Counted from the first letter of the stretch, positions 45,986 through 54,568 are shown. The stretch: 64,000 nt of DNA from Persicobacter sp. CCB-QB2 (GCF_001274635.1 NZ_LBGV01000001.1:3038001-3102000), one strand, 5' to 3'. Numbers and translations: made by a program. The notes: a model not told the origin generated them from the sequence alone.

Positions 45986-46018
45986 CGCCCAAAACCTCCA
46001 ATGGTTTTGGGCGTTTTT
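45986..46018 (+). terminator. Terminator of sprA
   Basis: The perfect 11-bp stem CGCCCAAAACC / GGTTTTGGGCG with a 6-base loop and TTTTT lies 10 bases after the stop. Confidence 0.9.
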
Positions 46019-46159
46019 GTTTGCAGAAGATAGAATCTTCTGAGGCCATCTTCTGAATATTTCTAAATTCCATACTGCCCTCTAATTCCCATGGTTTTTA
46101 GAAAAAATAATTCAATATTTGCTACACAACAATTTGACCCATTTTAATTTTTTTAAACC

Positions 46160-46537
46160 ATGAATATCCCTGCAGAATTAAAGTATACTAAAGATCACGA
46201 GTGGATCCGTATTGAAGGAAATACCGCTATCGTGGGCGTCACTGATTTTGCTCAAAAAGAGCTGGGAGATATCGTTTATGTAGAAGTAGAAACGGTAGAC
46301 GAAGAAATTGAAGCTGGTGAGGTATTCGGAACAGTAGAAGCAGTAAAAACCGTTTCTGACCTGTTTATGCCCATTAGCGGAACTATTGTGGAATTCAACG
46401 AATCCCTGGAAAGCGAGCCTGAAAAGGTAAACGCTGATGCCTATGGGGAAGGTTGGATGATCAAAATTGAAATGAACAATCCTGCAGAAGTAGAAACATT
46501 ACTTTCTGCAGAGGCGTACGAAGAACTTATTGGCTAA
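46160..46537 (+). CDS. gcvH: Glycine cleavage system H protein
   Basis: A 125-aa lipoyl carrier of the glycine cleavage complex. The lipoylation lysine is in [16 protein letters not shown] (near residue 64), and the protein opens [15 protein letters not shown] as usual. It is followed by a terminator-like hairpin and then a vanZ-family gene and tonB, an order common in Bacteroidota. GcvP and GcvT are elsewhere. It could cooperate with threonine breakdown by Tdh/Kbl, which also makes glycine. Confidence 0.95.
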   Translation: MNIPAELKYTKDHEWIRIEGNTAIVGVTDFAQKELGDIVYVEVETVDEEIEAGEVFGTVEAVKTVSDLFMPISGTIVEFNESLESEPEKVNADAYGEGWMIKIEMNNPAEVETLLSAEAYEELIG

Positions 46538-46561
46538 CATTAAATTTAATCTTGGCTTAAA

Positions 46562-46597
46562 AAATCAAAGGAGGATACTTCTTTGATTTTTTTTTAC
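46562..46597 (+). terminator. Terminator of gcvH
   Basis: The stem AAATCAAAG / CTTTGATTT is followed by a T-run and ends just before the vanZ start codon at 46607, so vanZ may depend on read-through. Confidence 0.65.
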
Positions 46598-46606
46598 CTT
46601 TCCGTT

Positions 46607-46975
46607 ATGATCCTTCGTTACCAACTGTTCACCATCATCTGGGTGATCATCATCCTTTTCCTTACCCTGTTACCTGCCTCTTCCTTACCTTCAGGAATCA
46701 ACTGGTATATCCCTTTCGATAAATTGGCCCATGCTGGTGTTTTCGGAATATTGGCCCTATTACTGACAATAGGCTCCTGTAAGCAGTACAGCGTTGAACA
46801 CATGAAACGCTTCCCCTACCATTGGACCATTAGCCTGTGTTTCGTTTTCGGACTGTTGATTGAAGTTTTACAAGGGAGTTTCACCAGCCGACATTTCGAA
46901 TGGATGGATTTAGTGGCAGATATGATAGGCGCATTTATTGGGTTGATTGTATTTTTTTTCGTCTATAAGTGGTGA
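46607..46975 (+). CDS. VanZ-family small membrane protein
   Basis: 122 aa from the ATG at 46607 (MILRYQLFTIIWVIIILFLT); a TTG at 46583 would lie in the terminator T-run and was rejected. There are four hydrophobic segments. The VanZ pattern is present: PFDKLAHAGVFGILALLL and FGLLIEVLQGSFTSRHFEWMDLVADMIG (the xxxxQ-x(5)-R-x(3)-DxxADxxG motif region). The function of VanZ-like proteins outside vancomycin or teicoplanin resistance is unknown. It lies between gcvH and tonB. Confidence 0.8.
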   Translation: MILRYQLFTIIWVIIILFLTLLPASSLPSGINWYIPFDKLAHAGVFGILALLLTIGSCKQYSVEHMKRFPYHWTISLCFVFGLLIEVLQGSFTSRHFEWMDLVADMIGAFIGLIVFFFVYKW

Positions 46976-47002
46976 GGTCTTTTTGTTTCGCGAAATTTTT
47001 AA

Positions 47003-47010
47003 TAAGTTTG
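47003..47010 (+). promoter_or_regulatory. Possible -7 box of the first tonB
   Basis: TAAGTTTG fits TAnnTTTG. TTTTG lies 17 bases upstream, slightly short of the usual 19. The start codon is 57 bases downstream. Confidence 0.45.
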
Positions 47011-47067
47011 AGGGACGACAACAACTTTTCTTATACATCCCTTTGACTAATTAAAAAGGAAGCTGAT

Positions 47068-47742
47068 ATGGAGATTAAAAAGAACCCTGGTAAGGATCTT
47101 ACCAAAAAATCAGGGCTGTTCTTTAATATTGGTCTGTGTATTTCCTTAGGTCTTGTAATCCTTGCTTTTGAGTGGAAGTCGTACGACGATGTAAAAATCG
47201 CCGACGCTGCCGTTGCTGAAGTAGATTTCGAAGAAGTGACCGAGGTACCCCAGACTCAACAGCCCCCTCCACCACCACCAAAAATCCAGGCACCTGTTAT
47301 TGTAGAGGTACCGGATGAGGAAGTGATTGACGAGGATATCGACGTTGATTTGGACGTGGATGTTACCGAAGATGCCGTAATCGAAGAAGTAGTATTCGAG
47401 GAAGCACCGGAGGAAGAAGAAGTAGAAGAAGTATTTACTATTGTAGAGGATCAGCCAGAATTCCCGGGAGGAATGCCAGCGTTCTACAAATACATTGGTA
47501 AAAACTTGAAGTATCCATCTCAAGCCCGTCGTATGGGTATCGAAGGAAAGGTATTCGTACAGTTCGTAGTAGGTAAAGATGGTAAAATCAGCGAAGTACA
47601 AGTAATTAAAGGTATTGGTGCTGGTTGTGATGAGGAAGCTAAGCGTGTAATTGAAAGCTCTCCAAAATGGAAAGCTGGTAAGCAACGTGGACGTGCTGTA
47701 AAAGTACGTATGATCCTTCCGATCACCTTCAAATTAGGATAA
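47068..47742 (+). CDS. Energy transducer TonB (paralogue 1)
   Basis: 224 aa: a short basic N-terminus, one membrane helix (GLCISLGLVILAF, about 25-40), a periplasmic Pro-rich spacer (QQPPPPPPKIQAP) followed by a long Glu/Asp/Val-rich region (about 85-130), and a C-terminal TonB box-binding domain (about 138-224) with EFPGGMPAFYKYI, YPSQARRMGIEGKVFVQFVV and WKAGKQRGRAVKVRM. It would pass proton-motive energy from ExbBD to outer-membrane TonB-dependent transporters. The acidic spacer replaces the Lys-Pro/Glu-Pro spacer of E. coli TonB. It is a close paralogue of the gene 528 bases downstream. Confidence 0.92.
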   Translation: MEIKKNPGKDLTKKSGLFFNIGLCISLGLVILAFEWKSYDDVKIADAAVAEVDFEEVTEVPQTQQPPPPPPKIQAPVIVEVPDEEVIDEDIDVDLDVDVTEDAVIEEVVFEEAPEEEEVEEVFTIVEDQPEFPGGMPAFYKYIGKNLKYPSQARRMGIEGKVFVQFVVGKDGKISEVQVIKGIGAGCDEEAKRVIESSPKWKAGKQRGRAVKVRMILPITFKLG

Positions 47743-47762
47743 TTCCCTAAAAAAGAAATTAA

Positions 47763-47794
47763 AAAAAGGACTGCAGCAATGTAGTCCTTTTTTT
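47763..47794 (+). terminator. Terminator of the first tonB
   Basis: AAAAGGACT / AGTCCTTTT stem with a 10-base loop and T-run, 21 bases after the stop. Confidence 0.85.
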
Positions 47795-47796
47795 TA

Positions 47797-47857
47797 TGCT
47801 TAAATCCAAATTACGAAGGCTTAAGCCGGATTATTCTGGCTTAAGCCGGATAATTCA
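47797..47857 (+). repeat. Three tandem 20-21 bp units leading into repeat copy C
   Basis: Units start with GCTTAA at 47797, 47818 and 47838, and a fourth GCTTAA (47858) begins the body of copy C. Units 2 and 3 read GCTTAAGCCGGATTATTCTG and GCTTAAGCCGGATAATTCAT, so the terminal sequence of the element is multiplied. Confidence 0.75.
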
Positions 47858-48053
47858 TGCTTAAATCCTCGTTTAGCTGTAAGGCGGAAAAAATGAAGTA
47901 ACTTCTCCCATTTCAAATTTACCCCAACCAAGCAGATGAATGAGGAGAAAGCAAGCTTACCCCAATTTGGGCTATTTTAAAAAAACAATATCGAAATGGC
48001 AATAAGTTGATTAATGGTATTTATTGAATCTATCATTGAAAATCTAAGGTAAA
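47840..48053 (+). repeat. TTAA-bounded intergenic repeat, copy C
   Basis: Begins TTAAGCCGGATAATTCATGC, with TAAATCCTCGTTTAGCTG, AAGGCGGAAAAAATGAAG and the core GAGGAGAAAGCAAGCTTACC, then CCAATTTGGGC. The right end (near AATCTAAGG) is degraded. It lies between the two tonB paralogues. The sequence from 48054 to 48188 is A/C-rich and empty. Confidence 0.8.
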
Positions 48054-48188
48054 AATATAATTCCTCAAACGAGTCACAACAAACTACACCACAACAAATT
48101 ACCCCCAAACCACCAACAACAAAATAAACCACTCAAGAACCATAGCTTCTCCTTTTTATATTTTTTAAACGTTATTTTTTTCCAAAAA

Positions 48189-48196
48189 TAATTTTG
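48189..48196 (+). promoter_or_regulatory. Possible -7 box of the second tonB
   Basis: TAATTTTG fits TAnnTTTG, 75 bases before the start codon. No good -33 box. Confidence 0.35.
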
Positions 48197-48270
48197 TGGC
48201 AGCGTTTTTGTAGTATAATAAAGTAAAAGAATTGGCTGATTCTAATGTAGTACTTCTAACATTTTAGCTT

Positions 48271-48945
48271 ATGGAACTCAAGAAAGACCCCGGAAAAGAT
48301 CTAAAAAAGAGAAGATCCTTATTTTTTACCATCGGCCTTTGCCTCTCTTTAGCTTTCAGTATTGCTGCTTTTAATTGGCGGGTTTATGAGGATAAAATTG
48401 ATATTACCGGCATCCCAATAGATGGAGATGATATTGAAATCGTCGAAATCCCGGCCAGTAGAATTGAGCCTCCCAAACCGCCCAGAGTGGTTAATCCTGT
48501 GATTATTGAAATTCCGGATACGGAGGATATCCTTGATCCCGATGATATTGACATCGATATCGAGGTAACCGAAACCGATAAGATTGAAGATGTAATATTT
48601 ACAGACGCTCCAAAAGAGGAGGATCCTGAAGAAATCGTTGTCTTTGTAGAAAAACAACCTGCTTACCCCGGAGGAATTCCTGCTTTTTACAAGTATGTAA
48701 GCAAGAACATGAACTACCCCAGTCAGGCCAAAAGACAAGGCATTTCAGGTAAAGTTTTTGTGCAGTTCGTGGTAGACCGCGACGGTTCCATTTCCAATGT
48801 GGAAATCATGAAAGGCATTGGGGCCGGATGTGATGAAGAAGCGAAGCGTGTATTGGCCAATTCCCCAAAATGGAATCCTGGAAAACAGCGGGGTAGAGCT
48901 GTGCGCGTCAGAATGGTGTTACCAATCACCTTCAAATTGAATTAA
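48271..48945 (+). CDS. Energy transducer TonB (paralogue 2)
   Basis: Also 224 aa with the same layout as paralogue 1: basic start (MELKKDPGKDLKKRRS), membrane helix about 22-40, a short Pro stretch (RIEPPKPPRV) and acidic Asp/Ile-rich spacer, and a C-terminal TonB domain from about 138. The C-terminal third is highly similar to paralogue 1 (for example GIGAGCDEEAKRV and GKQRGRAV are identical), while the spacers differ. This looks like a tandem duplication with spacer divergence, perhaps for different transporters. Its terminator is shared with the convergent yicC gene. Confidence 0.92.
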   Translation: MELKKDPGKDLKKRRSLFFTIGLCLSLAFSIAAFNWRVYEDKIDITGIPIDGDDIEIVEIPASRIEPPKPPRVVNPVIIEIPDTEDILDPDDIDIDIEVTETDKIEDVIFTDAPKEEDPEEIVVFVEKQPAYPGGIPAFYKYVSKNMNYPSQAKRQGISGKVFVQFVVDRDGSISNVEIMKGIGAGCDEEAKRVLANSPKWNPGKQRGRAVRVRMVLPITFKLN

Positions 48946-48987
48946 ACCATAGTAGTAGGATATATTTTTCCCATACTATACCTACCA

Positions 48988-49018
48988 AAAAGGCCAGCCT
49001 ATTACGGGCTGGCCTTAT
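48988..49018. terminator. Bidirectional terminator between tonB 2 and yicC
   Basis: The stem AAGGCCAGCC / GGCTGGCCTT with a TATTACG loop lies between convergent genes. Confidence 0.8.
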
Positions 49019-49043
49019 TCATTGTACAATCATTTGTAATCCT

Positions 49044-49928
49044 TTAAAGGATATTCAGGGATTGCTCCTTAATTTTTTCCAACTCCTCTTTCATTTGTAC
49101 CACCAGGCGCTGAATGGCGGCATGGTTGGCTTTTGATCCAAGCGTATTGATTTCCCGGCCAATCTCCTGGGAAATAAAACCCAGTTTTTTTCCGTTAGAA
49201 GCCTGCGTAGGTTTTAATATCACCTCTTTGAAATATTTCAGGTGATTCGCCAGACGCACTTTCTCCTCATTAATGTCATATTTCTCCAGGTAGAATATGA
49301 TCTCCTGCTCAAAACGATTCTGATCGTAATCTTCTTTTTGCTGCAAGTCCTCCAAATTTTGACGCAGGCGGTTTTTCACCGTCTCCACACGCTCTTCTTC
49401 AAATTGAGGAACTTTTTGCAAACATCCATCAATGACGTCAATATAGCTCACCAGCTTTTCAGCCAATACCGCTCCTTCCTTTAGGCGGAAGGCATCACAA
49501 TCTTTTAGCGCAGCATTTAACGCCGAATGAAGTAATTTCCAATCCTCTTCACTACCCAGCTCTTCCCGCTCATTCACCAAAACTTCCGGCATCTGCAATA
49601 CCAACTTAAACAATTCCTGTTCACTGGCGCCTGTATTTTCCGCTAAAGCTTTCAGAGCGGCATAATAATTCTGAAAAAGCCCTTCATTCACCTGCACCTT
49701 TGGAGTAGTATCATCTTTGCGATTAAATTCAATATTGACCGCAACTTTCCCTCTTTCCAGACAGTCCCCAATGGTATTTCTAATCTCGATCTCCCGATCG
49801 CTGAAGGTTCTGGGTAATTTTAAGTTAGTATCTAAGAACTTAGAATTCAAAGTTCTGACTTCTACCTGAATACTGATGGATTCCGTATCCAAATTGGCAG
49901 AACCGTAACCTGTCATGGATTTTATCAT
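49044..49928 (-). CDS. yicC: YicC family endoribonuclease-like stress protein
   Basis: 294 aa. It begins MIKSMTGYGSANLDTES, the near-invariant YicC opening, and ends with a DUF1732-type tail (GKKLGFISQEIGREINTLGS... LEKIKEQSLNIL). YicC proteins act in RNA turnover or stationary-phase stability; E. coli YicC helps degrade the small RNA RyhB. It is single, between a convergent tonB and a divergent acyl-CoA ligase. Confidence 0.9.
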   Translation of the reverse strand: MIKSMTGYGSANLDTESISIQVEVRTLNSKFLDTNLKLPRTFSDREIEIRNTIGDCLERGKVAVNIEFNRKDDTTPKVQVNEGLFQNYYAALKALAENTGASEQELFKLVLQMPEVLVNEREELGSEEDWKLLHSALNAALKDCDAFRLKEGAVLAEKLVSYIDVIDGCLQKVPQFEEERVETVKNRLRQNLEDLQQKEDYDQNRFEQEIIFYLEKYDINEEKVRLANHLKYFKEVILKPTQASNGKKLGFISQEIGREINTLGSKANHAAIQRLVVQMKEELEKIKEQSLNIL

Positions 49929-50052
49929 AGCCTTTTCTTTATTTAAATACTAATGTAAAAAAAACATACAATATTTCATTTATTTCCTTCGTTGACCGAA
50001 ATTCAAATTTTCGTTTTATTGGTAAAAAGTCGACGATTTGACCCTATCCCCC

Positions 50053-51906
50053 ATGGATAAAAACAGTCTATTGGATCTTTTCGAGAAAGCCGTACATGCA
50101 TTCGGACCACAACCGCTTTTCTGGCAATGGCAGGAGGGAGTTTTCAGCCCCATTACCTATCAGGAAACCAGTCAGCATGTGCATGGCTATGCCAATGGAT
50201 GGAAAAACTCCGGATTAAACCGTGGAGAGAAAGTGGCCCTTTGGCTCGACTCCTCCCCGCTGTGGGTCATTACGGAAATCAGCATTTGGTATGCCGGGGG
50301 AGTGGCGGTACCCATGAATCTCAAAACGGAAATCAATACCCTGATTTGGCAAATCAAACATGCGGAATGTCAGCATCTGGTTTTGGAAGAACATCTGGTG
50401 GAACAAATACTGCCCCACCTGCCTGCTTTGCCTGAAAATTTACATTTGTGGTATAACCGCAAAAATCAGCGCTTCGAACACCCGCAAATAACACCCCTAC
50501 AGGAGTTATTAGATTTTGGCGATCAGGTGCCCCTTATCCCGACTACGGACCTGGCGGCCATCATCTTTACTTCGGGTACCAGCGCAGACCCCAGGGCTGT
50601 TTTACTTAGCCATGAGAATCTGCGAACCAATGTGCTTCAAATCAAAAAAAGAATCCCTATTCCCCCTGAGGCACGCACTTTCATGCTGCTTCCGCTGGAT
50701 CATGCCTTTGCGCATACCGTAGGTTTGTATAGCGTCATCATTCAGGGAGGAAGCATTGGCTTTCCTCCACAGGGAAAATCCATGATGGAAATTCTCCGGA
50801 TGATTCCCGAAATCCTGCAGTCCTTCCAGCCCGACTTCCTGCTCCTGGTTCCGGCCCTGATTAAAAGTCTTCGCTTATATGTAGAAAGAGCGGTTCGCTC
50901 ACTAGGAGAGGAAGTAGAAAAAGATTACCGCAATGCTTTGGCCCTGGCTTATCAAAAAGCCAGAAGCGGAGATGAATTAGGATATGTAAAACGACTGAGT
51001 GCCTTTTTCATGACACACGCCGTCCTCAATAAGCTCAAAGATAAACTATTCCCTAACCTAAAATTTATGGTAACCGGGGGAGCCTATTTGGATCGCAATG
51101 TCATTTTCTATTTCAATGCCCTCGGGCTTCCAGTTTATCAGGGTTATGGACTTACCGAAGCCAGCCCGGTAGTTTCTACCAATAATGAACAATATCAAAA
51201 AGTAGGTTCCGTAGGCATGCCGCTTTCCATGATAGAAGTGGAAATTCGGGATGAAAAGGGAGAGCGATTACCCCTGGAAAAAACAGGAGAGATTGTGGTA
51301 AAAGGCACAAATGTGACCAGAGGGTATTTCAAAAATACGGAAGCTACCAACCTCCTGATCAGAGACAAATGGCTACATACCGGAGACATTGGTAAAATTG
51401 ACAGCGAGGGTTACCTCTATGTCCTGGGGCGCATCAAAAGCCTGCTAATTTCCTCTGATGGAGAGAAATTTCCTCCGGAAATGGTGGAGGCCGATATCGA
51501 AGAATTTTGCAGCTGTATTGATGCCGTTTGCCTGTACAATAACCAATCACCCTATACCCTGGCTTTAGTAGTTCCAAATGTGGCCAACATTCGAAAAAAA
51601 GCCCTGGAAAAACATATTGGAAATAAAGAACTCATTCCTTTTACACTCAAAACCATCGAAGAAGAGTTAATCAATTTCAGAAAGGCGACTGCCTTTGAAG
51701 CCAAATGGCCCCCCAACAGATTCCGCCTGATGATGGAGCCCATGAGTATTCAAAATCGCTTCCTGAATCATAACTACAAAATGATCCGACCACGGGTACA
51801 TGATTTTTATGCAGCAGAAATTGAAGAAATTTTCAGAAAAAAAGATCGAAATACCAATGATCCCATAAATTTGGAACGCGCAAGCAACCTGCACGTTAGC
51901 CATTAA
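50053..51906 (+). CDS. AMP-binding long-chain acyl-CoA synthetase family protein
   Basis: 617 aa from the ATG at 50053 (MDKNSLLDLFEKAVHAFG); an upstream TTG at 50038 adds five residues. Adenylate-forming enzyme motifs are present: IIFTSGTSADPRAVLLSHEN (the P-loop, with SADPR where TGxPK is usual), YQGYGLTEASPVVS, LHTGDIGKID and the hinge LGRIKSLLISSDGEKFPPE. The C-terminal lysine region is NHNYKMIRPRV. It should activate a fatty acid as acyl-AMP/CoA. The P-loop change (K to R) is unusual but conservative. No neighbouring lipid gene shows its pathway. Confidence 0.85.
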   Translation: MDKNSLLDLFEKAVHAFGPQPLFWQWQEGVFSPITYQETSQHVHGYANGWKNSGLNRGEKVALWLDSSPLWVITEISIWYAGGVAVPMNLKTEINTLIWQIKHAECQHLVLEEHLVEQILPHLPALPENLHLWYNRKNQRFEHPQITPLQELLDFGDQVPLIPTTDLAAIIFTSGTSADPRAVLLSHENLRTNVLQIKKRIPIPPEARTFMLLPLDHAFAHTVGLYSVIIQGGSIGFPPQGKSMMEILRMIPEILQSFQPDFLLLVPALIKSLRLYVERAVRSLGEEVEKDYRNALALAYQKARSGDELGYVKRLSAFFMTHAVLNKLKDKLFPNLKFMVTGGAYLDRNVIFYFNALGLPVYQGYGLTEASPVVSTNNEQYQKVGSVGMPLSMIEVEIRDEKGERLPLEKTGEIVVKGTNVTRGYFKNTEATNLLIRDKWLHTGDIGKIDSEGYLYVLGRIKSLLISSDGEKFPPEMVEADIEEFCSCIDAVCLYNNQSPYTLALVVPNVANIRKKALEKHIGNKELIPFTLKTIEEELINFRKATAFEAKWPPNRFRLMMEPMSIQNRFLNHNYKMIRPRVHDFYAAEIEEIFRKKDRNTNDPINLERASNLHVSH

Positions 51907-51963
51907 TATGGGGGGCACAAAGAAAATAAATCTCGTAAAATTAGCTAAAATGGGGCGCTAAGG

Positions 51964-51994
51964 TTTGTTTTTTACCAAAGCCTTCCTACATTTG
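51964..51994 (+). promoter_or_regulatory. Promoter of the tRNA-Arg pair
   Basis: TTTG (51964-51967), exactly 19 bases, TACATTTG (51987-51994): a full match to the Bacteroidota consensus, 25 bases before the first tRNA. Confidence 0.8.
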
Positions 51995-52019
51995 CATCCG
52001 CTTAAGCATTGAAGGAAAC

Positions 52020-52093
52020 GGTCGCGTAGCTCAACTGGATAGAGCATCTGCCTTCTAAGCAGACGGTTCGGGGTTCGAGTCCCTGCGCGATCA
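52020..52093 (+). tRNA. tRNA-Arg (anticodon TCT), first copy
   Basis: 74 bases. Acceptor arms GGTCGCG / CGCGATC (one G-T pair), D-arm GCTC...GAGC, anticodon arm TCTGC-CTTCTAA-GCAGA with anticodon TCT, T-arm CGGGG-TTCGAGT-CCCTG. Encoded CCA follows at 52094-52096. Confidence 0.95.
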
Positions 52094-52100
52094 CCACAAT

Positions 52101-52174
52101 GGTCTAGTAGCTCAACTGGATAGAGCACCTGCCTTCTAAGCAGGCGGTTCGGGGTTCGAGTCCCTGCTGGATCA
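52101..52174 (+). tRNA. tRNA-Arg (anticodon TCT), second copy
   Basis: 74 bases, seven bases after the first copy including its CCA. Same D-, anticodon-loop and T-arms; acceptor stem GGTCTAG / CTGGATC with two G-T pairs; anticodon stem CCTGC / GCAGG. CCA is not encoded here (CGA follows), so it needs CCA-adding enzyme. Confidence 0.93.
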
Positions 52175-52186
52175 CGATGCTTAAGC

Positions 52187-52217
52187 AAAAGCCCATTCTT
52201 TCGAATGGGCTTTTTTA
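52187..52217 (+). terminator. Terminator of the tRNA operon
   Basis: AAAAGCCCATTC / GAATGGGCTTTT with a 4-base loop and T-run, 12 bases after the second tRNA. Confidence 0.9.
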
Positions 52218-52247
52218 TTGCCTAAATATTTTTCTAAAACGGTTAGG

Positions 52248-53357
52248 TTATTCCTTATTCTGTATTCCTCCCTTTTCAATTTCAAAGATTTTCACCTCTT
52301 CGTCAATCTCCTTTACCAAGCCTTTGGTTCGCTCCGGGCGGGCATCTGTAATGAAAATTTGGCCGAATTTATGCCCTGCCACCATTTTCAACAGGTGCTG
52401 CATGCGCTGATCATCCAACTTATCGAAAATATCGTCCAGCAACAAAATAGGCTTAAACCCTTTCTGCTGATGAATTAAATCAAAATGACTCAACTTCAAT
52501 GCCACTACGAAGGACTTTTGCTGGCCCTGTGAACCAAATCGCTTCACCGGATGGCCGCCAATCAAAAATCGGAAATCATCCCGATGCACCCCCATAGTTG
52601 TTCTTCCCAAGACGACATCTTTTTCCGTCGCCTGCTCAAACTTCTCCTTAAAATCTTCCTTCAGTACCTCCGTCCGGTAACGCAAACTCACTTCTTCCCG
52701 TCCACCAGACAAGGCCTGATAATGCGCCTGAAACAAAGGTTCAAACTGATCCAAAAAAGAAATGCGCGCGCGGGCGATCTTTTCCGCACGATCTAATAGG
52801 GGAATATTATAGGTTTCCAATAGATCCTGATCTGCCGGCATATGATTTTTCTGCCACTGACGCAGCAGCGCATTCCGCTGCTTCAACAATCCATTGTATT
52901 CCATCAGCCATTGCAGATAATTACGATCGGTCTGACAAATAATCGCATCAAAAAAACGCCTCCGCTCTTCACTTCCTTCCCGAATCAAATCCGTATCATG
53001 GGGCGCCATCATCACCACCGGAAAACGCCCTACATGATCCGATAGGCGCTCATAAGGCACCTGATCGCATCTCAACACCTTTTTGGCCCCTTGTTGCAAA
53101 GCGCACAATACCTGATGCTGCCGGTCTTCATTCCTGAATTCTCCCCGAATACTGAAAAAAGGCTCCTGATGACGAATACTTTGCTGATCCTGTCCCGGAA
53201 AAGCGGATTTCGCCAACGATAAATAGTGAATAGCATCGAGCAGATTGGTTTTTCCGCTACCATTTTCTCCAACCAAACAATTAATCTGAGGTGAAAACTG
53301 CATATTCAGCTCTTCATAATTCTTGAAATTCAGCAGTTGGATATTAAAAAGAAACAT
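52248..53357 (-). CDS. recF: DNA replication and repair protein RecF
   Basis: 369 aa from the ATG at 53357 (MFLFNIQLLNFKNYEELNMQ), the standard RecF start. An upstream ATG at 53528 would add 57 unrelated residues running through the pdhA start and was rejected. Walker A GENGSGKT (30-37), signature QGQQKSFVVALKLS and Walker B PILLLDDIFDKLD are all present. RecF is an SMC-like ATPase that loads RecA at gaps via RecOR. The gene is divergent from pdhA and has its own promoter. Confidence 0.95.
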   Translation of the reverse strand: MFLFNIQLLNFKNYEELNMQFSPQINCLVGENGSGKTNLLDAIHYLSLAKSAFPGQDQQSIRHQEPFFSIRGEFRNEDRQHQVLCALQQGAKKVLRCDQVPYERLSDHVGRFPVVMMAPHDTDLIREGSEERRRFFDAIICQTDRNYLQWLMEYNGLLKQRNALLRQWQKNHMPADQDLLETYNIPLLDRAEKIARARISFLDQFEPLFQAHYQALSGGREEVSLRYRTEVLKEDFKEKFEQATEKDVVLGRTTMGVHRDDFRFLIGGHPVKRFGSQGQQKSFVVALKLSHFDLIHQQKGFKPILLLDDIFDKLDDQRMQHLLKMVAGHKFGQIFITDARPERTKGLVKEIDEEVKIFEIEKGGIQNKE

Positions 53358-53404
53358 AAAGGAATGTATTGATTGCAGCGACTTTTTATTATTTTCGCCC
53401 ACTA

Positions 53405-53436
53405 CAAACCTATTAACTACAATTGTTTTCTGCAAA
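53405..53436 (-). promoter_or_regulatory. Promoter of recF
   Basis: On the minus strand TTTG (53433-53436), 20 bases, TAGGTTTG (53405-53412), 48 bases before the recF start codon. Confidence 0.65.
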
Positions 53437-53472
53437 TCAAGCTTAAGACAACAATAAAACCATATAACAATT

Positions 53473-54501
53473 ATGTCAAACCAAACTGCAAACACTGGAT
53501 CTGCGGCTACTGAGGAGCGTTTCTCCAAAGAAACCTATATGTGGTGGTATGAAAACATGCTACACATGAGACGCTTTGAAGAAATGAGTGGTCGTGTGTA
53601 TGGTCAGCAGAAAATCAGTGGATTCTGCCACTTGTATATTGGTCAGGAAGCCTGTGCAGCAGGTGCTGTTTCCGCACTAAAAAAAGGGGATAAATACATT
53701 ACCGCTTATCGTGATCACGCTCATCCTATTGCCTTAGGATCTGACCCAAAGCGTATCATGGCTGAGCTTTACGGTAAAGCCACCGGCCTTTCTAAAGGTA
53801 AAGGTGGATCTATGCACATCTTCGATGTGGAGAATGGCTTCTACGGTGGCCACGGTATCGTAGGTGGACAAATTCCATTGGGCGTCGGTTTGGCTTTCGC
53901 CGAACAATACAAGGGAACTGATAACCTTTGTATCGCTTATATGGGAGATGGTGCGGCACGTCAGGGTGCGGTACACGAGGCGTTCAACATGGCCATGACC
54001 ATGAAATTGCCCATCATCTTCGTGATTGAGAACAATGGTTACGCCATGGGTACTTCCGTACAACGTACTTCTAACGTAATCGAACTTTATAAATTAGGAG
54101 AATCTTACGATATGCCATCCCATCCGGTAGACGGCATGAGCGTGGAAGAGGTTCATATTGCTTGTGAGGAAGCTGCCGAGCATATCCGTGCAGGAAAAGG
54201 CCCTGTATTGCTAGAGTTCCGCACTTACCGCTACAAAGGCCACTCCATGTCTGACCCAGCTAAATACCGTACCAAAGAGGAGGTAGAGAGCTACAAGCAA
54301 AAAGACCCTGTTCAGCAGGTAAAAGCCACTATCCTTGAAAAAGGTTATGCAACTGAAGAGGAATTAAAAGAAATGGATAACAGAATCAAAGAGTCTGTAA
54401 AAGAATGTGTAAAATTTGCGGAGGAGTCTCCACTTCCGGACCCAAAAGAAATTTTCACAGACGTTTACGCTCAGGAAGACTATCCATTCGTTAGAGAATA
54501 A
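53473..54501 (+). CDS. pdhA: Pyruvate dehydrogenase E1 component, alpha subunit
   Basis: A 342-aa thiamine-diphosphate enzyme subunit. The TPP-binding motif is MGDGAARQGAVHEAFNMA (GDG...N). The phosphorylation-loop-like segment YRYKGHSMSDPAKYR is the alpha-subunit hallmark, and GGSMHIFDVENGFYGGHGIV is also typical. It would pair with PdhB and the E2 acetyltransferase to turn pyruvate into acetyl-CoA; neither is adjacent, as is common in Bacteroidota. A branched-chain 2-oxoacid dehydrogenase alpha subunit is less likely given the length and motif wording. Confidence 0.9.
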   Translation: MSNQTANTGSAATEERFSKETYMWWYENMLHMRRFEEMSGRVYGQQKISGFCHLYIGQEACAAGAVSALKKGDKYITAYRDHAHPIALGSDPKRIMAELYGKATGLSKGKGGSMHIFDVENGFYGGHGIVGGQIPLGVGLAFAEQYKGTDNLCIAYMGDGAARQGAVHEAFNMAMTMKLPIIFVIENNGYAMGTSVQRTSNVIELYKLGESYDMPSHPVDGMSVEEVHIACEEAAEHIRAGKGPVLLEFRTYRYKGHSMSDPAKYRTKEEVESYKQKDPVQQVKATILEKGYATEEELKEMDNRIKESVKECVKFAEESPLPDPKEIFTDVYAQEDYPFVRE

Positions 54502-54568
54502 TCGGTGAGGGCCGCTATTTTAATATCAATAAAAATTGATTATTATTGCACCCTAAAAATTTTTTCAA

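Noticed and set aside
51958..52188. Minus-strand open frame reading AGTRTPNRLLRRQ twice
   Set aside because: It is the complement of the two tRNA-Arg genes, a well-known false protein.
53358..53528. Longer recF start at ATG 53528
   Set aside because: It would overlap the divergent pdhA gene and its promoter and add 57 residues with no family match.
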